From the NCBI RefSeq assembly GCF_042659465.1, contig NZ_JBHSSW010000009.1, forward strand, positions 62,001 to 126,000: a stretch of 64,000 nucleotides of DNA. Direction: 5' to 3'. Below, in pieces: positions 1 to 7,748 of the stretch. A model generated the notes under the pieces. The model saw nothing but the letters and a program-made list of their open reading frames with translations. It had not been told where the DNA came from and did no database searches. Made by a program: the position numbers and the translations under genes. Position 1 is the first letter of the stretch. Every line of letters begins with the position of its first letter. The stretch comes from Ponticaulis profundi (lineage in GTDB: Bacteria > Pseudomonadota > Alphaproteobacteria > Caulobacterales > Hyphomonadaceae).

Positions 1-58
1 GTTTGCTATCGGCATCGCGAGAGACGCCGAGCACCTCGTAGAAACAGAGTTTTGCCAT
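1..58 (-). CDS. dnaJ: DnaJ co-chaperone, N-terminal fragment
   Basis: Reading leftwards from an ATG, the first 19 codons give MAKLCFYEVLGVSRDADSK, the start of a J-domain (consensus YYEVLGVSRDA). DnaJ stimulates the ATPase of DnaK and delivers substrates to it in the cytoplasm. The gene runs off the left edge, so the HPD motif and zinc-finger domain cannot be seen. It lies downstream of dnaK on the same strand, separated by one small gene, and is probably part of the same heat-shock transcript. Confidence 0.85.
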   Translation of the reverse strand, partial: MAKLCFYEVLGVSRDADSK

Positions 59-95
59 TAGTCAGTCCCGCGGAATATCTCGCCGATCGGAGAGA

Positions 96-452
96 TCATT
101 CGACGTTTTGAGAGTCGTAATAAGAAAGACAGCCATTCACAGCGCGCGGAAAATCCGCTTCACCGCGTTTTATGGAGGCTTTGAAGCCGGCCATATACAC
201 GGCTTTCTGCGCCTGAAATTCGTCGCTGTCGTCCGCTATGCCCCGTGAGGAGAACCAGTCGGCAACCCGGCGGTATCGAACCGAGTCAGCAGGCGCGAGT
301 GTCCCCTCGCCTGCTTTCAGAGACAGAGCCACATGACATAATGCAGCATTGTCAGCGACAGATTTGGCGTCCTGCGCCAGAGCCGGAGCCAGGAGAGACG
401 TGGTGGCAAGCATGCTTATCAGCGTTGATCTGATCCAGCGATTTCCTGCCAT
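96..452 (-). CDS. Small exported protein between dnaK and dnaJ, unknown function
   Basis: This 118-residue protein begins with a typical signal peptide (basic MAGNRWIRS, hydrophobic stretch to residue 23, then APALAQD with cleavage likely after ALA at 24-26). The mature part of about 92 residues is soluble and has two cysteines (in LCHVA and NGCLS) that could form a disulfide. I do not recognise the family. It sits 32 nt after the dnaK stop and 37 nt before dnaJ on the same strand, so it is probably co-transcribed with both chaperone genes. A periplasmic protein there is unusual; function is unknown. Confidence 0.7.
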   Translation of the reverse strand: MAGNRWIRSTLISMLATTSLLAPALAQDAKSVADNAALCHVALSLKAGEGTLAPADSVRYRRVADWFSSRGIADDSDEFQAQKAVYMAGFKASIKRGEADFPRAVNGCLSYYDSQNVE

Positions 453-484
453 ATGCGACTCTCCCTTACGCTCGGTTCAGACGA

Positions 485-2401
485 TTAAGCAGACTTCTTG
501 TCGTCGCCAACGTCTTCGAAGTCAGCGTCGATGATGTCGTCATCGCCCTCTTCCTTCGCAGCATCAGCCGCCGCAGCGGATTCGCCTTCAGCCTGAGCAG
601 ATGCATAGATCGCCTCGCCAAGCTTCATGCTGGCTTGCATCAGCGCCTGGGTTTTGGCCTGGATGTCTTCCAGATCTTCGCCTTCAGCCGCTGTCTTCAG
701 GTCAGCCATTGCGCTTTCAATGTCGCCTTTGACCGATGCATCAACCTTGTCGCCATGCTCATCGAGCTGCTTCTCGGTTGAGTGGACCATGGCTTCCGCG
801 TTGTTTTTCGCTTCAACGAGTTCACGACGTTTCTTGTCCGCATCCGCATTCGCTTCAGCGTCTTTCATCATGTTGTTGATCTCGTCGTCAGACAGGCCGC
901 CATTCGCCTGAATGGTGATCTTCTGCTCTTTGTTGGTCGCCTTGTCTTTCGCAGACACATTCACGATGCCGTTGGCGTCGATGTCGAATGTGACTTCGAT
1001 CTGCGGCATGCCACGTGGTGCAGGTGGAATACCTTCAAGGTTGAACTGACCAAGCATCTTGTTGTCAGCGGCCATTTCGCGCTCACCCTGGAAGACACGG
1101 ATCGTCACGGCAGGCTGGTTATCGTCAGCCGTCGAGAAGACCTGAGACTTCTTGGTCGGGATCGTCGTGTTACGGTCGATGAGGCGTGTGAAGACACCGC
1201 CCAGTGTTTCGATACCGAGCGACAGAGGCGTTACGTCGAGCAGAACAACGTCTTTCACGTCGCCTTGCAGAACGCCGGCCTGGATCGCAGCACCCAGAGC
1301 AACCACTTCGTCCGGGTTCACACCCTTGTGCGGGTCACGGCCGAAGAATTTCTTCACGGCTTCCTGAACCGCTGGCATGCGGGTCATACCACCGACCAGA
1401 ACCACATCGTCGATTTCGCCAGCAGACTTGCCCGCGTCAGACAGAGCTTTTTTGCAAGGCTCGATCGTACGTTTCACGAGGTCTTCAACCAGGCTCTCGA
1501 ACTTCGCACGGGACAGTTTGATGTTCAGGTGCTTCGGACCCGTTGCGTCAGCCGTGATGAATGGCAGGTTCACTTCATACTGAGACGCAGAAGACAGTTC
1601 TTTCTTCGCTTTCTCAGCTTCGTCTTTCAGACGCTGAAGGGCCATTTTGTCGGCTTTCAGGTCGATGCCATTATCTTTTTTGAACTCTTCAGCGAGGTAG
1701 TCGACAATGCGAATGTCGAAGTCTTCACCACCGAGGAAAGTGTCACCATTCGTCGACAGAACTTCGAAAACGCCGTCGCCAATCTCGAGGATCGAGACGT
1801 CGAATGTACCGCCGCCAAGGTCATAAACAGCAATCGTCTTGCTCTCATCAGCCTTGTCGAGGCCATAAGCGAGCGCAGCCGCTGTCGGCTCGTTGATGAT
1901 GCGCAGCACTTCAAGGCCAGCGATTTTACCCGCGTCCTTGGTTGCCTGACGCTGAGCGTCGTTAAAGTAAGCCGGAACCGTGATAACGGCCTGTTCGACT
2001 TTCTCACCGAGATACGCCTCAGCGGTCTCTTTCATCTTGGTCAGAATGAAAGAAGAGATCTCTTGTGGTGAGTAATCCTTGTCGCGGCCTTTGACCCATG
2101 CATCGCCGTTATTGCCTTTGACGATTTCAAACGGGACGAGGCCTTTGTCTTTTTCCACTGTCGGATCGCCATATGTGCGACCGATCAGACGTTTGATCGC
2201 GAAGAAGGTCTGCTCAGGGTTAGTCACCGCCTGGCGCCGTGCAGGCATGCCGATCAGCCGTTCACCATTCTCTGCGAAAGCAACCACGGATGGCGTGGTG
2301 CGTGCACCTTCTGCGTTTTCAATTACCTTGGCGTCCTTACCGTCCATGACGGCAACGCAGGAGTTGGTGGTACCAAGGTCAATACCGATAATCTTACCCA
2401 T
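485..2401 (-). CDS. dnaK: Molecular chaperone DnaK (Hsp70)
   Basis: The 638-residue protein is the usual full length for DnaK, the ATP-driven cytoplasmic chaperone that works with DnaJ and GrpE. The ATPase domain opens with IGIDLGTTNSCVAVMDG and contains YDLGGGTFDVSILEIGDG near residue 193. The substrate-binding domain and helical lid follow, and the C-terminus ends in the acidic DDDIIDADFEDV tail typical of proteobacterial DnaK. The ATG is preceded by AGAGGA. Transcription is expected from the RpoH-type promoter about 120 bp upstream, through a leader with two hairpins. grpE lies elsewhere in the window, next to hrcA. Confidence 0.98.
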   Translation of the reverse strand: MGKIIGIDLGTTNSCVAVMDGKDAKVIENAEGARTTPSVVAFAENGERLIGMPARRQAVTNPEQTFFAIKRLIGRTYGDPTVEKDKGLVPFEIVKGNNGDAWVKGRDKDYSPQEISSFILTKMKETAEAYLGEKVEQAVITVPAYFNDAQRQATKDAGKIAGLEVLRIINEPTAAALAYGLDKADESKTIAVYDLGGGTFDVSILEIGDGVFEVLSTNGDTFLGGEDFDIRIVDYLAEEFKKDNGIDLKADKMALQRLKDEAEKAKKELSSASQYEVNLPFITADATGPKHLNIKLSRAKFESLVEDLVKRTIEPCKKALSDAGKSAGEIDDVVLVGGMTRMPAVQEAVKKFFGRDPHKGVNPDEVVALGAAIQAGVLQGDVKDVVLLDVTPLSLGIETLGGVFTRLIDRNTTIPTKKSQVFSTADDNQPAVTIRVFQGEREMAADNKMLGQFNLEGIPPAPRGMPQIEVTFDIDANGIVNVSAKDKATNKEQKITIQANGGLSDDEINNMMKDAEANADADKKRRELVEAKNNAEAMVHSTEKQLDEHGDKVDASVKGDIESAMADLKTAAEGEDLEDIQAKTQALMQASMKLGEAIYASAQAEGESAAAADAAKEEGDDDIIDADFEDVGDDKKSA

Positions 2402-2431
2402 TACTTCTCAATCCTCTTTTTAGCCGCCACC

Positions 2432-2511
2432 GGCCGTTTTATCGGCCTGCTATGCAGCACCCCAGCTCGATGGCTCTTCTGCGGAATGTTTTGCGAGGAG
2501 CGGAACTCCTC
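2432..2511 (-). promoter_or_regulatory. dnaK leader with two hairpins; rest of the 2402-2709 gap
   Basis: The gap between dnaK and alkB holds the dnaK promoter and leader. The leader has a perfect 6-bp stem GAGGAG/CTCCTC at 2495-2511, at the very 5' end of the predicted RNA, and a 5-bp GC stem GGCCG/CGGCC with a 6-nt loop at 2432-2447, about 30 nt before the start codon. A 5'-end hairpin could stabilise the mRNA; this is inference. In the part nearer alkB (2560-2695) I see no clear element. Confidence 0.35.
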
Positions 2512-2523
2512 ACCGTTCGAGCG

Positions 2524-2555
2524 AGATATGGGAAACAAAATCGAAGGCTCAAGGG
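2524..2555 (-). promoter_or_regulatory. RpoH (sigma-32) type promoter of dnaK
   Basis: On the minus strand a -35 element CCCTTGAG (2555-2548) and a -10 element CCCATATCT (2532-2524) are separated by 15 bp. This closely matches the heat-shock sigma consensus (CCCTTGAA, 13-17 bp, CCCCATNTA). The start site should lie near 2517, giving a leader of roughly 115 nt. No CIRCE element is visible, so dnaK is probably under RpoH rather than HrcA control. Confidence 0.75.
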
Positions 2556-2709
2556 AACAAATTGGATTCAATCACAATCTCGTGTCTGGAAAACGCAGTC
2601 AGGCGGTGATTCACCCCTGATCATCGCCAGATTGCTGGAAATACTGACGTATTAGCCGAGTGTAGGACTCGGTTTTTCATGCTATTTTTTATTTCGAGGA
2701 GACGCAAAC

Positions 2710-3318
2710 TTGGAGATTCGGCCGAACGGCGCACAGCTTTTCAGCGGGTATCTGAACCGCGCGGCCCAGGAATCCCTGCGTGATGACATTCGCGATCTGG
2801 TCGCCCTGGCGCCTCTTTATCGCCCCACCATGCCGGGTAGCGGCAAGCCGCTTTCCGTGCGGATGAGCAATGCGGGCGAGGTCGGCTGGGTCAGTGACCA
2901 GACCGGGTATCGCTATCAACCCCGCCATCCGGTCACCGGAACGCCCTGGCCCGATATTCCAGACAGCCTCCTGACAATATGGACCGAGCTGGTGGCGCAG
3001 CCCCATGCGCGTCCGGACGCCTGCCTGATCAATTTTTACGACCCATCAGCGCGGATGGGCCTGCATCAGGACCGCGATGAGCAGGACTTTTCCTGCCCTG
3101 TCCTCTCGATTTCCCTTGGGGATGATGCCCTCTTCCGGCTTGGCGGGACGACCCGTCGCGGCAAAACCCAGAGCTTCAGGCTCCGCTCCGGTGATATCAT
3201 GTTGCTCGCAGGCGAAGACCGCCTCGCCTATCACGGCATAGACAGGATCTATCCCGCCACCTCATCCCTCCTCAAACAGGGCGGCCGGATCAACATCACA
3301 ATGCGCAAGGCGCTCTAG
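2710..3318 (+). CDS. alkB: AlkB-family Fe(II)/2-oxoglutarate DNA-repair dioxygenase
   Basis: AlkB removes methyl groups from 1-methyladenine and 3-methylcytosine in DNA by oxidative demethylation, using Fe(II), oxygen and 2-oxoglutarate. The 202-residue protein has the iron ligands H119-x-D121 (in GLHQDRDE) and H175, the Asn-Tyr segment NFYDP before them, and the 2-oxoglutarate arginines R193 and R199 in the closing RINITMRKA. The start is TTG, chosen because GAGGAG lies 8 nt upstream and the N-terminus fits the family. It stands alone, divergent from dnaK. Confidence 0.92.
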   Translation: MEIRPNGAQLFSGYLNRAAQESLRDDIRDLVALAPLYRPTMPGSGKPLSVRMSNAGEVGWVSDQTGYRYQPRHPVTGTPWPDIPDSLLTIWTELVAQPHARPDACLINFYDPSARMGLHQDRDEQDFSCPVLSISLGDDALFRLGGTTRRGKTQSFRLRSGDIMLLAGEDRLAYHGIDRIYPATSSLLKQGGRINITMRKAL

Positions 3319-3327
3319 CCGCCGTAG

Positions 3328-3352
3328 GATGCACTGAGGGACGAAGTGCATC
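3328..3352 (+). repeat. Inverted repeat after alkB, possible weak terminator
   Basis: GATGCACT and AGTGCATC form a perfect 8-bp stem around a 9-nt loop, 9 nt after the alkB stop. No T-run follows (AATCAAAC), so intrinsic termination would be poor. A protein-binding site is also possible. Confidence 0.35.
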
Positions 3353-3440
3353 AATCAAACCATCCCCGCGTCGAAGCCAGAATCGAACGGCCTGAACCAA
3401 ACTAATCCCACCCTACCCTGGCCGGGCCTAAACTTGGTGC

Positions 3441-4214
3441 ATGACCCAAGCGCCCGCATCTGCCAATGCTTACGCCTCTCTGAGCCTTGCTCAGCTGATC
3501 GGCCTGAATCTGGCCCGGCTTTATGCCTGGCTTGTGCGCTTTGAGGCGTCAGGCCAGAGCCATATCCCCACCGACATCGCGAGTATGGTTTTCGCAACGG
3601 ATGCGATGGTTCACGCTTTCATCCGATTGCTGGCGTCCGAGCAGCTGGAGCGCGCGGGCTTCGTGCTCGCCGCACGTGCCATGCGCGACATATCTAATTA
3701 CTCTCTTGGCCCTAAGGGCGGCACAGAACGGAGTTCGTGGGGTCACGAGCAAAGCGAAGGCGCAGCAGACCCGAGGTCACGAGGAGCGTCTGCGAGCACG
3801 CAAAAAAAGCGCGCTAAGGGCCCCCCAGAACGGAGTTCGCGGCGTCACGAGAAAGCAGCCCTGAGCGCGCTCTATGCGGACGAAACGTTCGCGAGAGCAA
3901 ACAAAAATGCGGAAGGCGCAGCAGACCCGAGGTCACGAGGCGCGTCTGCAAGCACAGGATCAGACCTGCTCGCACGCCTTGAAACGACCATCGAAACCTT
4001 CGAACGGGCCGAGACCCTCGCAAGCGATCTTGCCCGCATCATCCTCTGTGCCTGGTGCTATCTTTGTCCGGAAACACGCCGCGCAAAGGCATTTCGTCCT
4101 GGCAAAACAAACCGCCCAGTCCCGGCATTCCTGGGGGCAGATCTGCACCTGATGGACCCATGGCCGCCGCCCGACCCGCCGGGTCCGGGCCTCGCTCATT
4201 TCTGCGGTCGATAA
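3441..4214 (+). CDS. Unknown protein interrupted in frame by a repeated element
   Basis: The open frame encodes 257 residues. Residues 1-89 and about 173-220 look like parts of one helical protein (SLAQLIGLNLARLYAWLVRF; LETTIETFERAETLASDLARI). Between them lies a hydrophilic Arg/Ser/Ala-rich block in which EGAADPRSRGASAST occurs twice. At DNA level the block is made of duplicated modules that keep the frame open. The last 35 residues are proline-rich and of uncertain reality. There is no convincing ribosome-binding site before the ATG. I do not recognise the family. It could be a functional gene that tolerates the insert or a decaying one. Confidence 0.5.
   Translation: MTQAPASANAYASLSLAQLIGLNLARLYAWLVRFEASGQSHIPTDIASMVFATDAMVHAFIRLLASEQLERAGFVLAARAMRDISNYSLGPKGGTERSSWGHEQSEGAADPRSRGASASTQKKRAKGPPERSSRRHEKAALSALYADETFARANKNAEGAADPRSRGASASTGSDLLARLETTIETFERAETLASDLARIILCAWCYLCPETRRAKAFRPGKTNRPVPAFLGADLHLMDPWPPPDPPGPGLAHFCGR
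3712..3955 (+). repeat. Duplicated two-module repeat inserted in a coding frame
   Basis: Module A (from CTAAGGG through CAGAACGGAGTTCG to GTCACGAG) occurs at 3712-3754 and 3814-3855. Module B (from GAAGGCGCAGCAGACCC to GTCACGAGG and a GCGTCTGC tail) occurs at 3756-3799 and 3912-3955, with 42 of 44 positions identical. Small stems are present, for example TCGTG/CACGA around GGGT and GACC/GGTC around CGA. The arrangement A-B then A-spacer-B resembles a short dispersed palindromic element that entered a gene without breaking the frame. Confidence 0.7.
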
Positions 4215-4395
4215 TCCCCCGCCTTAACGCGAAAAACATTGAGCCCTGAAACACGCGGCAGAGCATGCCTCTGCGGCGGCAAACGCGCATCCGAAACATC
4301 GCCGCTTTGCCCGGCACCGCAGTCATGCGCAGATATGGGCCGCGCGGATCCAGCGTCTCAATAATCTGTCTATATCAGCTATATGAAGTTTCAAT

Positions 4396-4412
4396 TTGCG
4401 AATTATTCGCAA
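4396..4412. promoter_or_regulatory. Perfect 17-bp palindrome upstream of DUF2061 gene, Fur-box-like
   Basis: TTGCGAATTATTCGCAA is an 8-1-8 perfect palindrome about 50 bp before the downstream start codon. It resembles the Fur-type operators described for Caulobacter relatives (TGCGA-N5-TCGCA form, from memory). A Fur protein is encoded in this window at 39.6 kb. Assigning it to Fur is inference. Confidence 0.5.
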
Positions 4413-4462
4413 CAATATCATCTTCCATGCATTGCTTCTGGTGGAGCGGACTGGAGATGACC

Positions 4463-4699
4463 ATGCTGAAGACCCTGACATATGGTGCCATGCACCTGAC
4501 CGTCGCCATTGCGGTCGCGTTCGCATTGACGCGAAACTGGCATGCTGCGCTCGCCATCGGCCTGATTGAGCCGGTGGTTCAGACAGTCGCCTACACATTT
4601 CACGAACGCTTATGGGAGCGGTTTCGCAGCTCAAAGCCTGAGGAAAAGCGCGAAGCGCCCGACCTCTCGGCCAGAGAGCCAGCCTTCAGCGGGTCTTAA
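4463..4699 (+). CDS. DUF2061 small membrane protein
   Basis: The 78-residue product has two hydrophobic segments (about 5-22 and 28-46) and ends with the DUF2061 hallmark EPVVQTVAYTFHERLWERF. The function of the family is unknown; it is a small inner-membrane protein. I chose the ATG that has GGAG 6 nt upstream; another ATG two codons earlier (4457) is possible. The longer open frame back to 4265 has no family similarity. A 17-bp palindrome upstream suggests control by a dimeric repressor, perhaps Fur. Confidence 0.8.
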   Translation: MLKTLTYGAMHLTVAIAVAFALTRNWHAALAIGLIEPVVQTVAYTFHERLWERFRSSKPEEKREAPDLSAREPAFSGS

Positions 4700-4724
4700 G
4701 ATCCGCTTCGGGCTGGCACAGACC

Positions 4725-5531
4725 TCAGCCAAACCGATAACCGGAAACGGCCTTGCCCAGAACATCACCTGAATAGGCGTGCGTGGCCGGTTCACCATCG
4801 GCCGCGCCTGCGGCCACCATCAGCGGCAATAAATGTTCCGGTGTCGGATGCGACTGGATGGCGCCAGGCGCAGAACGCCACTGATTGAGCCGCTCATGGC
4901 GCTTTTCCGTCGACATCACCGAATCCGTCAGCCAGTCATCAAACGCCTTGGCTTCCGGCTTGTCCATGGGCGAGAAGAAGGCCCGCAAATTGTGATAGCT
5001 GAGGCCCGATCCGACAATCAGCACGCCATCATCGCGCAGGGGTTTGAGCGCCTGTCCGAGCTTGTAATGCTCATCCGGGTCGTTCGAAGACAGCATGGAG
5101 AGCTGAACCATCGGCACATCTGCCTCCGGATAGATCAGCTTGAAGGGAATGAAGACACCATGGTCGAGACCGCGCTGGCTCTCTTCCGCTGTCTCAAAAC
5201 CGCCTGCTTTCAGATGGGTCTGGATCTCTTTTGCGAGTTCCGGCACGCCTGCCACCGGATAGGTCAGCTGATAGGTGTGGTCCGGAAAGCCGTAATAATC
5301 GAAAAGGAGGTCCGGTTTCGGATTGGTATGAACCGTCGGGACGCGTGTCTGCCAATGGGCGGAAATCACGATCACGGCACGCGGGCGGCGACCGAGATCG
5401 CTATCAATCCCTTTCAGAAAGTCGGCCATATTGTCCCACATGTCTTTCGGCATGCCTGGAGGCGTGTCCATGAAGAAACAGGGACCGCCGCCATGCGGAA
5501 TGAAATAGGTTGGCCAGCGTGATGCACTCAT
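4725..5531 (-). CDS. DODA-type extradiol ring-opening dioxygenase (YgiD-like)
   Basis: The protein belongs to the class III extradiol dioxygenases that include 4,5-DOPA dioxygenase and E. coli YgiD. Counted from the upstream GTG (5543), the expected metal and active-site histidines are present: IPHGGG (H17), SAHW (H63), LDHGVFIPF (H128) and HPTPEHLLP (H232, H237). The true substrate cannot be told from sequence. The start is taken at ATG 5531, after GTGAG; the GTG four codons earlier is an alternative. It lies downstream of the antiporter gene on the same strand, across a hairpin-rich gap of about 100 bp. Confidence 0.88.
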   Translation of the reverse strand: MSASRWPTYFIPHGGGPCFFMDTPPGMPKDMWDNMADFLKGIDSDLGRRPRAVIVISAHWQTRVPTVHTNPKPDLLFDYYGFPDHTYQLTYPVAGVPELAKEIQTHLKAGGFETAEESQRGLDHGVFIPFKLIYPEADVPMVQLSMLSSNDPDEHYKLGQALKPLRDDGVLIVGSGLSYHNLRAFFSPMDKPEAKAFDDWLTDSVMSTEKRHERLNQWRSAPGAIQSHPTPEHLLPLMVAAGAADGEPATHAYSGDVLGKAVSGYRFG

Positions 5532-5573
5532 CGTTTTGCTCACTTTGCTCTAACGTTGAGCCATAGATGCGCA

Positions 5574-5631
5574 TTTCCAATTCCGCGAAAAAGAGGCCCT
5601 ATGGAAAGGGGGTCTTTCCATAATGTGGAAA
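5574..5631 (-). promoter_or_regulatory. Alternating TTTCCA/TGGAAA repeats forming competing hairpins
   Basis: TTTCCA (5574), TGGAAA (5602), TTTCCA (5615) and TGGAAA (5626) alternate in the gap before the dioxygenase gene. TATGGAAAG/CTTTCCATA (5600-5622) forms a perfect 9-bp stem with loop GGGGT; the outer TTTCCA/TGGAAA (5615-5631) offers an exclusive alternative. On the minus strand the 9-bp stem is followed within a few bases by CTTTTT, as in a weak terminator or attenuator. Alternatively these are tandem operator half-sites. Confidence 0.4.
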
Positions 5632-5641
5632 TAATCGCGGC

Positions 5642-6997
5642 TCAGCTGGCGATCAGACCCGCACCGACATAGAGCGCAAAGGCAATAGCAGCGGTAACCA
5701 GCGCATAGGGCAATTGAGTCCGCACATGCGAGAGGTGCTCACATCCGGACGCCACGCTGGCGATCAGAGAAGTGTCTGAAATCGGCGAGCAGTGGTCACC
5801 AAAAACCCCGCCGCCAAGCACCGCGGCGAGGGCGAGCGCCGGTGGAATGCCAAGCGCCTGCGCCAGCGGCATCGCGATCGGGATGAGAATGCCATATGTG
5901 CCCCAGCTCGTGCCGGTCATGAAGCTGGTAATGCCAGCGGCCAGAAACAGAATGGCCGGAACCAGAAAGGCAGGCAAAGAGCCTGCTGCCATGGAGGCAA
6001 TCACTTCACCCGTGCCGAGTGCTTTCAGAGAGCTGCCCAAAGCGATCGACAACAGGAGCACCGTCACCATGGGCACCATTTCTCCGATCCCGGAAAACGC
6101 CTTATCCTGCAGCTCACTTGCCTTGAACACCTTGTCAAAGAACAGCATGGCGCCGCACACGAGGATCGCCAGACAGATCGCCCAAAGAATGGAGCGCGCG
6201 CCATCACCATCGGTTATATTGCCATTGCCCGTCCAGGCCATGAAGCCGAGCGCTCCGACGACCATGACAAGCACCGGCAGCCACATATATCGTGACTTGG
6301 TCGGGGCCGGACCTGTCTCCATCACGCTGTTGTCGACTTTCTCGTCGGCGGTGCGCATCGGCCCGAAAACCCGGCCAACAATGGCCGTCATATAGACGCC
6401 GATCAGCGTGAGAATGGCATAGAAATTCCAGGGAATAGACCCGAGCACCACATCAAGCGGCTGATCAAAATTATAATCCGAAACTAGGCTGAGCGCATAA
6501 GCGCCCCAGCCGTTGAGCAGGATCAGAACGCTGACAGGCGCACTTGTTGAGTCAATCATGTAAGCGAGGCGCTCGCGCGACAGGCCATGAGAATCATAAA
6601 GCGGTCTGCCCAGAACACCCGACGAGAGCAGGCTGACATTTGTCTCGATGAAGATCAGCGTGCCGGTGCCGGCGACAGCGAGCTCGGCTTTGCGCCGGCT
6701 TCCGGCAATGCCGGATCTGATCAGCTTTTGCGCGGTTGCCGCAACGCCGCCAGACTCGCGCATATAGGCAATCAGCGCGCCGATCAGCAGGCAGAAGACA
6801 AGGATCTGAGTGTTATATGCGCTTTGAAAAACACCGATATTCCGGTCGATCACACCGATCAGGCCGAGGCCCGGATTGAAGCTCGCAATCAGCGTTTCGG
6901 ACAGAAACAGCGCGACCAGAAGCGCGGCGTAAACATTGCGCCAGACAATCGCCACGAGGATTGCCGCCACGGGTGGAATGATTGTGAGAATGTCCAT
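5642..6997 (-). CDS. NhaC-family Na+/H+ antiporter-like permease
   Basis: The 451-residue protein is almost wholly hydrophobic, with about 11-12 predicted membrane segments from MDILTIIPPVAAILVAIVW to the C-terminal LVTAAIAFALYVGAGLI. Charged motifs in mid-membrane segments (ETNVSLLSSG, MIDSTSAPVSVLILLNGWG, GDHCSPISDTSLIAS) are those of the NhaC/ion-transporter superfamily. It probably exchanges Na+ (or an organic anion) for protons across the inner membrane; substrate is inferred from family only. The ATG is at the expected place for the first membrane helix. Confidence 0.85.
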   Translation of the reverse strand: MDILTIIPPVAAILVAIVWRNVYAALLVALFLSETLIASFNPGLGLIGVIDRNIGVFQSAYNTQILVFCLLIGALIAYMRESGGVAATAQKLIRSGIAGSRRKAELAVAGTGTLIFIETNVSLLSSGVLGRPLYDSHGLSRERLAYMIDSTSAPVSVLILLNGWGAYALSLVSDYNFDQPLDVVLGSIPWNFYAILTLIGVYMTAIVGRVFGPMRTADEKVDNSVMETGPAPTKSRYMWLPVLVMVVGALGFMAWTGNGNITDGDGARSILWAICLAILVCGAMLFFDKVFKASELQDKAFSGIGEMVPMVTVLLLSIALGSSLKALGTGEVIASMAAGSLPAFLVPAILFLAAGITSFMTGTSWGTYGILIPIAMPLAQALGIPPALALAAVLGGGVFGDHCSPISDTSLIASVASGCEHLSHVRTQLPYALVTAAIAFALYVGAGLIAS

Positions 6998-7260
6998 GCA
7001 GATGCCCCGGTCAGATCAACCCCGAGACTGAGACAGAAACCGGAGCATAGCCAGAGGTTGAGAGAAAAAATGCCAGATACGCAAGGCTCTGAGGCAAGAA
7101 CGGGCAGAATTTCGCGCAAGGAGAATTCCGGGTGGCTTAATCTGCTTTCAAGCCGGAAAAAGCGGCCGTGTTCCTGATGGAAGGCTCCGTAAGCTTTACC
7201 GATATCAAATATCTACGTATGATAGAAGTTTATTCACTAATAGCGGTTCTAGAGGCGGAA

Positions 7261-7662
7261 ATGTACAGATCGCGACCTTTGGCACTGGCCATTCTGGTCG
7301 GCAGCTTGCTGCCTTCGGCTGGAGCGCAGGACACTGTATGCTTCGGTCTGAACTGCCAGTCCGTCAATGGCAGCCTGCCTGATGTTTTCGACGTCTATAA
7401 CCAGTTGGGCCAACTGAACGCTTACAATGCGCGCCAGACATTTGACTATCTTGGGCTTGGCGATGACGAAACGCGCGAACAATGCATTCAGCGCTGTCAG
7501 CAGGAATTCTCAGAATGGCTCAACGCATGTTCGGCGTCATATCCACCCGCTGACCCGAATGAAGATGTTGCGGTCGCGCAGGGGCGCCTGAATTGTGCGG
7601 CAGAGGGAGATCGTCGCCAACGCGAATGTCTGGCGCCTGCCAATTTCTCTCAATGCCCTTGA
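7261..7662 (+). CDS. Cysteine-rich exported protein, unknown function
   Basis: From ATG 7261, preceded by GAGGCGG, the product is 133 residues with a signal peptide (MYRSRPLALAILVGSLLPSAGAQD, cut likely after AGA). The mature chain holds eight cysteines in paired patterns (CFGLNC, CIQRC, and later single ones up to the penultimate residue), which suggests several disulfides in the periplasm or outside the cell. The family is not recognised. The frame extends upstream to 7168, but that part lacks a signal-peptide start. A bidirectional terminator follows. Confidence 0.7.
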   Translation: MYRSRPLALAILVGSLLPSAGAQDTVCFGLNCQSVNGSLPDVFDVYNQLGQLNAYNARQTFDYLGLGDDETREQCIQRCQQEFSEWLNACSASYPPADPNEDVAVAQGRLNCAAEGDRRQRECLAPANFSQCP

Positions 7663-7691
7663 GCTGGGCGCAGCAGCGCAAAACTTCCAGC

Positions 7692-7728
7692 AAAAAAGCC
7701 GCTTCGGCGATGTACTGAAGCGGCTTTT
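7692..7728. terminator. Bidirectional intrinsic terminator
   Basis: AAAAGCCGCTTC (7694-7705) and GAAGCGGCTTTT (7717-7728) form a 12-bp stem with an 11-nt loop. The A- and T-rich ends serve both the exported-protein gene and the converging grpE. Confidence 0.85.
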
Positions 7729-7748
7729 CGAAAGTATAGTCCGGCGAC

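Noticed and set aside
782..2071. 429-codon open frame on the plus strand opposite dnaK
   Set aside because: It is the antisense shadow of a strongly conserved gene; the protein has no recognisable domain and no ribosome site.
3712..3955. Possible CRISPR-like repeats
   Set aside because: Only two copies of each module with unequal spacing, inside an open coding frame and without cas genes.
4258..4274. GCAGAG-CATGC-CTCTGC inverted repeat after the repeat-bearing gene
   Set aside because: Only 6 bp and without a T-tract; could be chance in GC-rich spacer.
7201..7213. GATAT-CAA-ATATC palindrome before the cysteine-rich protein gene
   Set aside because: Short and AT-rich; expected by chance often enough that no operator is claimed.
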